64,000 bases of DNA from NCBI GenBank assembly GCA_036852015.1, contig JAANDG010000444.1:59393-123392 (forward strand), written 5' to 3'. The position numbers and the translations under genes are program-made. Below are positions 47,290 through 59,400 of the stretch, one piece after another (the first letter of the stretch is position 1; every line of letters starts with the position of its first letter). The notes under the pieces were generated by a model. That model was given only the letters and a program-made list of their open reading frames with translations. It did not search any database and had not been told where the DNA came from. This DNA is from Pelodera strongyloides (Eukaryota > Nematoda > Chromadorea > Rhabditida > Rhabditidae).

Positions 47290-47342
<53 letters not shown>
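47290..47342. repeat. Poly-T run, 50+ bases
   Basis: An uninterrupted run of T followed by a run of G. The other arm has mixed sequence here, so this may be a sequencing or consensus error. Confidence 0.9.
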
Positions 47343-47346
<4 letters not shown>

Positions 47347-48021
47347 GGGGGGGGGGGGTGAATCAGATATGTATTGTTTTATTCCGCAGCGAAACTACCG
47401 TAGTTTGGGAACTGCGTGCCGCGTTGCGTACAAAAATAGACCGATTTAGTCCCAGTTTAGGATCGGTCTAGTGCCAATTTTAGACGGTGCTGGAGGTCGT
47501 TTATGACCGAGGCTAATTTGGTACTAGACTAGTAGGAACTTGGTACTATCGGCTTTGTGCACACAAAGCCGATAGTACCAAGTTCCTACTAGTCTAGTAC
47601 CAAATTAGCCTCGGTCATAAACGACCTCCAGCACCGTCTAAAATTGGCACTAGACCGATCCTAAACTGGGACTAAATCGGTCTATTTTTGTACGCAACGC
47701 GGCACGCAGTTCCCAAACTACGGTAGTTTCGCTGCGGAATAAAACAATACATATCTGATTCACCCCCCCCCCGGTTACACGGTACTGTAGATAAAAATAA
47801 GTATCAAGTAATAACATTTTATTAAAAATAAACTATCAAAAATGCAACTAATACGATAAGGTTGGTAAGGACAAACTATTCACAGCAGTACGAACTAAAG
47901 TAACAAAACTAAACGAATAAATAAACATAACATATATAATTATTCACTTATAGAGACACGGTGAACGGAACAGCTAGCAAGAACTACTAAGTTTGCTAAA
48001 CTAACTAAACAATTATGGACT

Positions 48022-48281
48022 TAAAGGATCGCAGTCACTCCAAAATCATCATATTGCTCCGAGTTTACTTGTACTTAGTAAAGAATAAAGAAAAAATACT
48101 TTACCAAAACCGAATAATTTGAATTCCAACTCAGGGGGTGAACAAGTAGAAAAGTAGTTCTACTTAACTACCGCGGGATTAAAATTATACGGTTTTGGCA
48201 AAGTATTTGTGTCTATTCTTTACTAAATACAAGTAAACTCAAAGAAAAACGACGATTTTGTAGTGACTGCGATCCTTTAAA
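48022..48281. mobile_element. MITE of the AAAGGATCGCAGTCACT family, right arm
   Basis: Mirror copy of 46,842-47,098. Its ends point the same way because the element is itself palindromic. Confidence 0.85.
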
Positions 48282-48502
48282 GACAAAACAAGAAAATCAG
48301 TAAGGGACCCACGCAAAAGAGTTCAATTAGTATAATTAGCACTGATAAGTTTTAAAGTGTTTCCAATAAAGTTAGTAAAGCTTTCTATACATAAGAATAA
48401 AAATATTGCACAACACATATTGTAATTGAATTGAAAGTGCTCATTGCACAAAAATAACCTAACTAGACTTCAAACTGATCGTGAAGTAACCATTCTTGGT
48501 TT

Positions 48503-50071
48503 TCAGATATTTTTTTCACTGCGGGTGCCCGATTGCATCGATCTGGAATAAAAAAAGACATGATAATGCGGGATAGGCATAACAAGCTAACACAAGACAC
48601 TCTTTTCGTGGGACTCTTAATTCATAATAAATAAGTAAATAACAACAACGTCCGAGCTAGAAGAAAAATAAGAAAAGAAAACAAGTCTCAAGCCGAGAAA
48701 ACCTGAATAAATAAGGAAGCTGACAGCCAAGTTCAGTTCTGTATATAAAGACTAGAAAAAATAGTGAAACACTTACAATAATTGACAGTGCCAGATAAGC
48801 ACGTCTGAACATAATGAGAAGTGTTCAGGGACATCCAGGCCAGGGGTCATGCGACTGTTGCGAGTTCGGAGAGCGACTGAAAGCAAAGGCATTTAAGACA
48901 CATGAGGCATGAAGGGAAAAATTTGAAAAGGTGATTCACTTAAAGTAACTGAGGTCCACAAAACTTACCAAAGTTGTGAGGAACTCCAGGATGGTCCACG
49001 TAGTCGGGCGGGCGGTTGGGCGGTTCAACAACGCATCCGACGGCACACTTCCATTCTATCTTAGAATATCCGTATTACTGATGCCGTCCAAGTACAGAAG
49101 GAAGAACGGAACTGAAAGCCATGGTATTGAGAGGGAAGGCTTAGGAGTAGAAATATGCTAAAAATTGAATGAATCTACTCGCAAAACGAAGCTCCCAATG
49201 CGGAGACCACATCACATACAAAGCACACTGGAAAGATAAACAAAGTTACGATTCATAGCACACTGCGAATATCATACACAAAAAAAGCGATCGCGATACT
49301 TTAATTCAAGGTTAATTACAAATTACAACAAAAACTTTGAATAAAAAAACAACAAACCTATTTGCCGATGTTGTATGTTGTTGTTGTGTTACCATCCAGA
49401 TTGCAGCGTTATCTCATGTCTCATTCGGTATCTCAGCGTTATCTCATTCGGTGTTTACCGAAGTAAACGTAACAATAGAGTCTGAAAGTATGAAATGAGA
49501 TAAATTGCTCAATAAGTCAACCATAGAATTCAGCTATACTCTTCAAGTGATTAAACATGTAACGTGAAGGAGACATTTAAAAACCCACGACAAGCTATCG
49601 GCTTGCAAAACCCTCCGATTCAAATGCATATGAACACTGCGTACGTGCACTAAACCAACACCTAAACAGACAAACAAATGTTGTTGGAGCAAAGCAACGA
49701 AAGGTCAAAGGTAGGGCGGTGCCCCAGCAGTCACCATTACACTCGGTAGAATTCATTTATGAAATCTAGTAAGAATAAGTTAATACAAAGCAAAACTAAC
49801 CATATGGATGGTCGAGTAATCCACATTGTATAAGTGGTCGGGCCCAGTTAACTAAACCACCTTTGTTAATGAAGGTTTCTGCACGTAAATAGAGAGCCGG
49901 AAAGTCGGCAAACATACCTGAAAAATATCGGGAACGTACCAACGACGCCGCTATAGTCCAACAAAAGACGAAATGTGCACTATCGGAACGATGATAGAAA
50001 AGCTGACCAGCTCGGTAAGGCCCATAGAGAGGAATCACCAGAAACTGATAAATCACTTTATTCGCATGCAT
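48503..50071 (-). CDS. Unrecognised spliced gene, right palindrome arm (mirror copy)
   Basis: Mirror image of the gene in the left arm, with the same exons in reverse order from about 50,071 down to about 48,503; the encoded segments I compared (for example MFADFPALYL and GCVVEPPNRP) are identical. Nothing distinguishes the two copies in function. See the left-arm entry for the features seen. Confidence 0.5.
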
Positions 50072-50465
50072 ACAATCAAATCATACAACACCAATCAAAT
50101 ATACATAGAATTAAGTTCGTAAATAAAACAAGCAAAAAAAGTGAGAAGTGCAAAAAAAGTGAGATGATTTTGGGAAAATACGCGCCGCAGCAGGTCGCGA
50201 TACGCGCAAGACGGTTCAAAATTGGTTTAAACTAGGTCTAAACTAATTTCGTACCGGTTTTAGACCTCCGGTGCCATCCCGGGGGCTTCGGAAGGGGAAA
50301 CCGTCCGTTTTAGGCACTAAACCGGTCTTTTTCCGGTCTATTTGCCTGATTTTAGGGCAGACCGGTACTAAATCGGTCTATCCGTTTCCCATGTACACGC
50401 AAATAGGCGTGGTTCAGAATGTAGCGCTCGCGCGGTTCTCTCTTTTTTTTTCTTTTTCTTTTCTC

Positions 50466-50470
<5 letters not shown>

Positions 50471-50518
<48 letters not shown>
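50471..50518. repeat. Poly-T run just outside the palindrome
   Basis: About 48 T bases after a CT-rich lead-in, directly beyond the right end of the palindrome. Confidence 0.9.
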
Positions 50519-50519
<1 letters not shown>

Positions 50520-50810
50520 TCCCCAGGGAATATTTCCCCGAGGGAATCGGAGTGTTGAATATGGCCTCAGCACTATTATTTTTTCGTGTTCGGGTATAAA
50601 AAGAGTTTCGCGGCTCAATATCGAAGTATGCATATGCAAATTGTTTCCTATTACGTGAATTTCTTATGATATGTTTGAAGCTTTGTACATAAGTATGCCC
50701 GTGCTAAACCAATCATATTTCCATGTAAGTCGCCTCAGGCGGCGTTAGCCGACTGGTTTCTAAATCCACAGTTTCTTATGTAATCGTTTGCCTCCTTTCA
50801 GTTGGATCAG

Positions 50811-53395
50811 ATGTGTGAACCTAGTGGTTCTTTGCAGTATGAACTTGATTATTCTTCAGCGCTTGTTCGTCTCAAGAGTAAGTTTTAGCTTTTATACTCA
50901 TTAGTGCATGGAGAAATCTTGTGAAATCAAGTGCTTGTGAATATTGTGAATATATCGTGTATATTTAGCCCTCGACTTTATCATGGATCCTCAAGTTGAA
51001 ATGGTCGTGTCAGCACTAGTAGACGGTGGAGGCAAATTGGAAGAGGCAGCTGAACTGCTCAGTGATAACTATGTCGGTCATGCACAGGTAAATACTTATT
51101 CATTCCATTATTATACATCAATCTACTTGTGCTTCTGTAGCAGTAGTCCTGTTTCCCTTTCTGTAGTTATCAATGTTCTAGCTATGCAGCCTGATGTGTG
51201 ACTGGATGACTGATCTTGGAGTAGAACAACATGCCACAAATGAAGAAACGGGTGTACTGGAAACAGATGAAGCAAATACGAATGAAAAGCCTCTCGAGCC
51301 AAAAGGCGAAGTGAAGGCAACCAGGCGTAGACAGGTTAGTTTAAGGCAACCGCATTAACCTCTTTGTTGTACATTGTTACAAAACAACGAACAGGTTGTT
51401 AAAATGTGAGTTGTGTTATCCACGAGCTTTTAGACTATTTATTTTAAATGGCCATGGAGCAAACATATTGAAACCGAGTGTTTTTGGGTATCCTCAATAG
51501 TTCACACTTCACACTTCATTCCATTATTTATGCATATCAATACCACGCGCATTACGCATATGTTTTATCAGTTTTTAGATTCATTGTTTAAGCCAAAGTC
51601 TTGTGTACAGCCATTGTCCAAAATTAGCCTCAGGCGGCAAGGAAAGCTCGAACATCAGTACAATGAAAATTCGATCTTCGATCTAAAGTGTACGTGGTGA
51701 ATGACGGACGTAAAAACGTTTAGGGCGCGTTCGGGATTGCGAAAAGAAAGAAAAGAAATCAAAAAAGTAGTTCGGGATGGCCGGTCGGAAATGTAAATCT
51801 TTTCCACAGTACATATAGCCCGTGGGCACAGAGACCACTTATATTTAGATATGCAGAACTATTTGGAGACAATTTGAATGCCTCTGTGCCCACGGGCTAT
51901 GTGTACTGTGGAAAAGATTTACATTTCCGACCGGCCATCCCGAACTACTTTTTTGATTTCTTTTCTTTCTTTTCGCAATCCCGAACGCGCCCTTATAGCT
52001 AGCAGATTTTATTCAGCCAACGCGTCATGGACGGGTTCGTGTAAAGAAAGAATCCGAAAAGGACAAGGAAGCGGAAAAGAAAATGGCTCCGGTGCAAACG
52101 GCCATCAACGATTGCTTGGAAGGTGAGCTAATTAAGGGTGATGCTTTCCTTAGTTAACTATTTTTTGAAAAGAGGAATAAAAATCGAGCACATGTTTTGG
52201 TGGTCTGAAACATTAGTAGAGTTTTTAGGCTCCCTGGCTACTCTCCTCACACGTCACTTTCTTCCTTCATGTGCTGACCGTATATTTGAAGAAGGTGGTG
52301 GCGGAATCGAATTCCTACCCAATCTTATTGCTCACAGGTGTGCGTCACTAATATCCGCAAGAATTGTCTTTTGACGGTATTTAGCATAGGGTTGTGTTGT
52401 TTATAAACGTTAAGTATAAACCTTCACTAGTTATTCATTTGCTTTACTATGAGTTTCTTGCAAAACTATCTACCTTTATCTTCTCTCCAGGCGGTGGCGT
52501 ACGGTTGTGTACAGCCTCATTGACCTCCACCCTCATTGTCTAATGCTCAACTTTGCCGTTAAATTAATTTCTGATGCCGGATTTCAGTCGGAAATTTCAA
52601 ATGTGAACACCGCGGCCCAACAGGTTAGTCATTGGTGAAACAATTAAATCCCATTCTTTTTTCATGTTAGTTTATCAGTCCTCTTTTCTCGAAGGGCTGA
52701 CCTTCGTCGGCTCGACAGAACACTGAAATTTCCGTCTGGGGCTGTTATCATGTTGTAACGGCACACCAGTGTAGATGACGAGTTTATTCAGCGGGGGCTG
52801 TGACATCATAGCAGCAATATCATCGTCTTATATAGCTAGTCTCATATGCTAATAGTTACGTTATTGAGGTAACACAGACAATAGTGATATGCTAAATGTC
52901 TATCGAAATCTATAGGAAGTGCGACCTAATATAATACGTTTTAGCTCACTTCCTAACAATTCACCTACAGGGCGATTACATAGACATACTGTTCTTTTAT
53001 CTTACGCCAGCCGGATGAAGCCGACTGGAGGTATCGGCCTTCGGTCGATTGGTACCCTATTAAAAGAAAGTTATGAGTCTGCCTCCTTCCCTCTCTACTT
53101 CACACGTTACGTTACATATATGATTGGGAAAACGTATAATTGTGGATCCTGGAAAACAATTTGACATTGAAAGTTCTCTTGTGTAGAGCGGAAATATTCT
53201 CTTGTCATAAGCCAGTACAGCGCAGTAGGTAGAGCGCTGGACTATGAAGCCAGAGATGGCAGGTTCGAACTTCACCCGAGGCCGGACGCGTTTGTTTTAT
53301 GTGGTCGATTTCGATTGTAACATATTCAAACTTTATGAACTTTTTTCGTTATGTTCACACAAACAAAAAAGTAAACTCTTCTCCTTTATATAATA

Positions 53396-53454
<59 letters not shown>

Positions 53455-56400
53455 AAGATCTCGTAATCAGTCCAACCATTTCAGTTGGAGATTTTCTCTC
53501 GTGTTTTGTTGACTACTTTGAGAACTGTTCTCAAAGAACATCGTCGAGGCGAATACACGGAGAAGTATGAACGGGCTTTTGAAGATTTGGTGAGCTTATG
53601 CGTGAAATGTTTAGAGGGACGAGGGATTTGTAGTTTAATGTCACCGACCTCTGGACATTTTTTTATTCTTGTATATTATTGCAGGTTCGAGTTGCATGCC
53701 ACTCCGAGCACTCGTATGTCTACACGACGGCTCTCTTGGATGTGCGTTTTTTTCGTGTTTCGTGTTTGTAATTGTTTTTATTTTTGTTAATGGGGCAGAT
53801 GGCGTGGTTCGTCGGTTCGACCTTCGACCTAAAACCACCCCCTGGCCGGACCTTGTATTTCAAGCATTTATCCCACGGCGTGTGGTCTTGTTGTATTATC
53901 TTGTCACTAGGCACTATCTCATCTTTTAGATATTATCTCGTCAAGAAAGTGGGATGATTGCTGCTGCTTGTGTTCACGTAATGGAATCTTTGCGTTTAGC
54001 AATGAAAGGTAGGATTAGTGCTCCGCTCTTTTGTCGCATGCGTGTTCTTTAATGGTTCGTAAGGTAAAGCATCACCTTCTTCGGTAATTAATAGATAAAA
54101 TATGTTCTGTTTGCAAAGATGAAAAGGAGGGTTAGTTTAGTGTTGCATTTCGATAGTGTGATTAGACAAAAGGAAGCCAACCACTTCGATCGAATATCCA
54201 TGTTTGCTTATGTTATTTTTGATTGAAGGTCGAGAGCAAGACACGACTGCCATTAGATGTGCTATGATTCCATTAATGCAAGAGGTTGAGGACCAGGTGA
54301 TTTTTTTTGTATAGTTTTGAGAAGCGGAAGCGAAAGTACTGTTTGTGGCCGCCACGTGGTACCGTAGGTAGTAGTCTTCAAAAACGGTAACCCTGACGTA
54401 GTACCATAGGTAGTAGTCTTCAAAAACGGTAACCCTGACGTAGTACCGTAGGTAGTAGTCTTCAAAACGGTAACCCTGACGTAGTACCGTAGGTAGTAGT
54501 CTTCAAAAACGGTAACCCTTACGTAGTACCGTAGGTAGTAGTCTTCAAAAACGGTAACCCTGACGTAGTACCGTAGGTAGTAGTCTTCAAAAACGGTAAC
54601 CCTGACGTAGTACCGTAGGTAGTAGTCTTCAAAAACGGTAACCCTGACGTAGTACCGTAGGTTGTAGTCTTCAAAAGCGGCAACCCTGACGTAGTGCCGT
54701 AGGTAGTAGTCTTCAAAAACGGTAACCCTGACGTAGTACCGTAGGTAGTAGTCTTCAAAAACAGTAACCCTGACGTAGTACCGTAGGTAGTAGTCTTCAA
54801 AAACAGTAACCCTGACGTAGTACCGTAGGTAGTAGCCTTCAAAACAACCTGACGAAGTAAGTCTTTCTTTGTTTTGAGGATTGCGATTGCTATGAGATGT
54901 TTTCAACCGGAGTAAACGTCTTCGCCCTTCTCCTTGCAAACACAACCTTTTAAATTACCCTTACCTTTGTGACGTTTCCTAAGCGCTCAAAATTATTGTG
55001 GATTTTATTTTCGACTTTTTTTTGTGCATTTGATATTTCTTTGATTCTTTGTCGGTTTTAGGTGAAGCGTGTCGCACCAGCTCTGCTGACTATGACTAGT
55101 AAAGGAGAGTTGAACCCAGCGGATATTGCTCACATATATCAGGTTTGTGTTCTCAATTATAATTGTTGGCATTATTTCTCTTATATGAATCGTGAGATAT
55201 GAAAAGCAAAAGCAAGTTATTTCCAGAGAGGGGGTGTTACTTACGTTTATCTACACATAGTGGTGTGACTGTGTTTCATTATGTGAGTTTGCAGCAGTAC
55301 ATCTCTCCTGTACCCCCACCCGTTGAAGCGGTGCGCGATCCCTTGTTTATTGAGATGCTCATCGACGCTCTATTCCATTGTGATGGACCGAAGGTTAGTT
55401 TGTCGCGGTAAAGTTAAAGAATACTACCCCATGGTAGATGACTACCCAAATGGGAATATGACTCCCCACAACAAGGGGGTAGTTTTCTTCCCATCGTCGA
55501 CCCTAAAATAAGGAGTTCGTGTTCAGTACGAGGTACGAGCGGTTCAATACAATATATTATAAAACTTTTTGAAGGATTCGGTTTTGGACCACATGTAAAG
55601 TAGGATAATAGCAGCAGAACTCGACGTACAGGATGATATTTATATTAGTTGCGTTGTTTGATGCTATACAACAGTTCTATATGCTGGATAGCGATGTATG
55701 CTCATTTTTCTTCAGATGAATCATGAACACCGTGACAAGTACATCTACTTACTTGCGTACGTTTCTTCCGTATCGGAAACCGTTCGGAACGGACGCCGGG
55801 TGGTATGTTTTCGTTAATAAAAGCTAATGTTATTTTGAAGTTAATATGTTTGGGTCACAATTATTTTTTATTTTTTTTTCTAGCAATCACGTGTTGAACT
55901 GGACTATTGTCGGTCATCGATTGAACGGGCAGCGAGCAGTGTGGAAAGCACTGACGAGATCGTATCTGAATTGCCAGATCTGTTGCGGTATTTCTTAATT
56001 CACTACTGATTGCCTAATGTGTGCGTTTTTATTTCCAGCTAACTTACCTTGAATACCTTGAAGACCGTTATATCAGCTGTTGGCTCGCCAACAGCGCAGG
56101 TCGCAACTACGCCATGAAGACCTGCATCTTGCGATGCGATTCCATGCACGTCCAAATGATTTAACCATCGGGTCTGCCCATCTCGTTGGCGGTCGCCCTT
56201 GAGGACGCTTGTAATCGCGGGGACGCCATTATGTGACCCGAGTGGTCCATCGATTGTCATTTCTACGAATGACATGACCAGCCCATCGATGTTTCGAGCT
56301 GTATATCATATCAATTATATCATCTACTCCGGACTTTTCTCGAAGTGTGACGTTTGAGTTTGACATACTATCCCGGAGGCGCGTGCCTACCATCTTACGC

Positions 56401-59400
56401 TCCATGGCTCTCTGGGTGACAAGTAAGGATTCTTCGTCTTTCTTTGTCGTGCACCAAGTTTCGGAAGCATAGGTCATTGCTGGCAGCACATGCGTGTTAA
56501 ACACCTTGGCTTTCACTTCTTTTGACAGCTTCACATTGGTGAGTACATCTCGTAGCTTCCAGAAAGCCTTCCACCCAGACTGTTTACGCCTAGAGAGTTC
56601 GGCGGTGAGGCTGTTGCTGGGGTTAACCTCGCGTCCAAGGTAGACATACTTCCCGACCTTTTCGAGCGTGCTGTTGCCAGTACGTATGTCTGCACCGCCG
56701 TTTGGACAATGATCGTTAGCCATCCACTGCGTCTTGCCTGGGTGGGCTTCAAGACCTATTAGCGACGTTACTCAAATTAGTTCGTTTAGGTTTTTCTGCA
56801 GTGTACATGGGTCTTTGGCTATAAGAACCACATCGTCGGCAAACAGTAAAAACTATAATGTTTCCCCGTCAATGTCATAACCACCGGACATGTTGGCGTC
56901 TCTCAAAGCACATTCCAGAGAAGCAAAAAACAGAGTGGGTGAAATGACATCCCCTTGTTTGACTCCGCGCTCAACGGGCACCTTAACTGGTGTATGAAGG
57001 AGTTGGATGTCCGTGGCGCACTGGGTATACAGCTCGTCTATCATAGACACGTAGCTCTCTGGCGCTGCGTGATGTTTCAGAGCACTGAGGACCGCCTGCT
57101 TCTCAACCGAATCGAACGCCTTCTTGAAGTCGACAAACAACATACAGAGGGGTATCTTGTACTCCCTAGACCGCTCGATAACTTCTTGACACACGGTGCG
57201 AATGTGGTCAATAGTCGAGTACCCGCCTCGAAAGCCTGCCTGCTCTCTTCTATTGCCTTCTTCCAGCCACTTGCTGATTCGGTTCAAGATGACGCGAGAA
57301 AAGAGCTTTGACAGCTGTGACATCAACGCTAGTTGGACGATAGTTGTTTATGTCCTCTTTGCTTCCCTTCTTATGGATCAGGATGGTGTTACTACCTTTC
57401 CACTTTCCAGTTCTCAGGGACGATTTTCATTGAGATGGATATTGTTGAACAACCTGCAAACCGCGGATAGAGTGCAATTCTTAGCGTACTTGACTAGATC
57501 AATGGAAATGCCATCATTGCCAGGAGCACTGTTATTAGGCATTCTCTTCAAAGCATGTTCAACCTCGCTCTCCATGAACTCCGGCACGTCCTCATTCACT
57601 TTAATGCCTGATTTCGGAACACGCTTCTTCGAAGCAAAGAGATCCCCGTAGAAATCTTTGATGATATCGGCAATATCCTGGATCTTGGTCTTCAAAGTAC
57701 CGTCTTTGTCCATCATGCAGGGGTACATGTTGGTGCGTGAAAACACGCACGAACCACCTCCGGAAGCAATTCCAAATTAATATATTTGACCGAAACATGG
57801 TGTTTTATTAAAACGGTCTATCACTAAGCTAAAGAAACCACCTCCAGCCACTTCCATTTACGCGCGGAATTTATACCCTGCCATCATGGCCACAGTTGCC
57901 TCCTTATGCAAGAAATAGCGTTGGCGTACTTTCTTTATGGACATAAGACGCTCGGCCGCTTCGAGAGCTTTAACCTCGTTAAAGCTCTTATAGTCTGCTT
58001 CAACCATCTTTCGTAGGTCGCGACTGAGGCTCTGTACGTTTTGACCCTGATGTAGCCTTTTTCGTCTCTCACGGATCAATTCAATGGTCTTCGACGTCAG
58101 TCTTTCTCTAGGATGAGCACGAATGACCGGCCTAGCCTCAGCTGATGCCCTCGCCAATTCCCGGCTCAGTTCGGAGTACGACTGAGGTGAACCGTACCTC
58201 GACCAGTCCACTTGGTTCATTATAGCACGGGCTAGACCCGGATCAACGTCTCCACGCCTGGAGGTGCGCCTTCTGAACTTAACAGAACCAAAGTTGATGA
58301 TGGACTTGACCAAGCGGTGATCTGAACTTGAGCCGCACCAGCTTCTACCGACGATCTTACAGTCAACGACCCGATGGGCGTCGTTGCAAAGGACATAGTC
58401 CAGCTGTTTCTTTGCACCTTGCGGGCTCTGCCACGTCCAAAGTCTACGCTTTCGTTGTTGGAACATGGTGTTCAACACGTACATGCACTGACTTTCCGCA
58501 AAATCTGCTAGCCGTTGACTACGGTCATTACGAGTGTCTGCAGCGTAGTGCCCAACGTACGTCTCTCCATCGTCCCTGGGACCGATGGACGCGTTGAAAT
58601 CACCGACGACAAGCTTGACATGTGCACGACTGTTCGTCAGTTCTCGCTCAATGTCATCATAAAGCTCCTCCACGACCTCGTCGTCATACTCGCTGGTGGG
58701 AGCGTACACGTTAACAACGGTGAATGTCACACGTTTCACTTCGCCATGAAGGACCGCCACACGCGGGCTGACTGCTCTCATATCGCTGATATATGGCAGG
58801 TATTCTGGGGGGACTATGAAGCCCACACCGCCAGACCTCGACCTCTCCTCTCTGGCTCCAATGAGCACACGGTGGCCACTGTGCCAGGTCTTGCACTTGC
58901 TCTCCTTGGACCGCGTCTCTTGGATAGCAACGATGCCAGCGTTCACATTATCGAGCTCGCCGATCAACTGATCGACATCAGCGTCCTTGTGCAGCGTCCG
59001 GGCGTTAAACGTAGATATATGAAAATAGGAAAAATTATGGTTCCCTACGGCCGTGAGATTGCTATAGCACCCCTGCCTTGCGGCGCACGGAACTCGGGGT
59101 CTTTGCTGATTTGACTTTGACAGAGTTAGTTTTGGCAATACGTCCTGCGGGTGCCAATTTCCAGTTACTATCTTTTACTAGTCGCATTTGAGCTGACGCT
59201 GGGGGCGGAACTCGGAAAAGCCAAAATTGCCCGTTTCTGATTCGAGTCTCGAGCTATGTGATGAATGTAGCTTGCTTTACGAAAATGTTTCCGTTTTCCT
59301 CGTAATTGAGAATGGATGGGGCGTTGGAGCGCAATAAAATGGGAGGATTTGAGCTTTTTATTCATAATGTTCATATATTTCTGCTTCGATTTCAGTGAGG

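Larger units (their letters stand above)
44723..50393. repeat. Giant palindrome, two ~2.83-kb arms with a 2-bp centre
   Basis: The left arm (44,723-47,559) is the reverse complement of the right arm (47,562-50,393). The centre reads GGCTTTGTG-CA-CACAAAGCC. Arms are near identical over their whole length. The clear exception is 47,290-47,342, a T-run where the right arm has about 75 bp of ordinary sequence (47,779-47,840). Outer ends (ATAGACCGATTTAGTACCGG) and inner ends (ATAGACCGATTTAGTCCCAG) resemble each other, as if each arm were an element with its own terminal repeats. Each arm holds the spliced orphan gene and one MITE. A fold-back assembly or read artefact cannot be excluded. Confidence 0.9.

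Noticed and set aside
47280..47471. Frame starting MIVYF with a run of Phe
   Set aside because: Poly-T translated; not a gene.
54262..54945. Minus-strand open frame of 227 codons with a 14-residue repeat
   Set aside because: It is the 42-bp minisatellite read through; 42 is a multiple of three, so frames stay open by periodicity. It lies in a NELF-C/D intron.
58328..59114. Plus-strand frames of 89 and 199 codons at 58.3-59.1 kb
   Set aside because: Antisense shadows of the RTE endonuclease frame on the minus strand.
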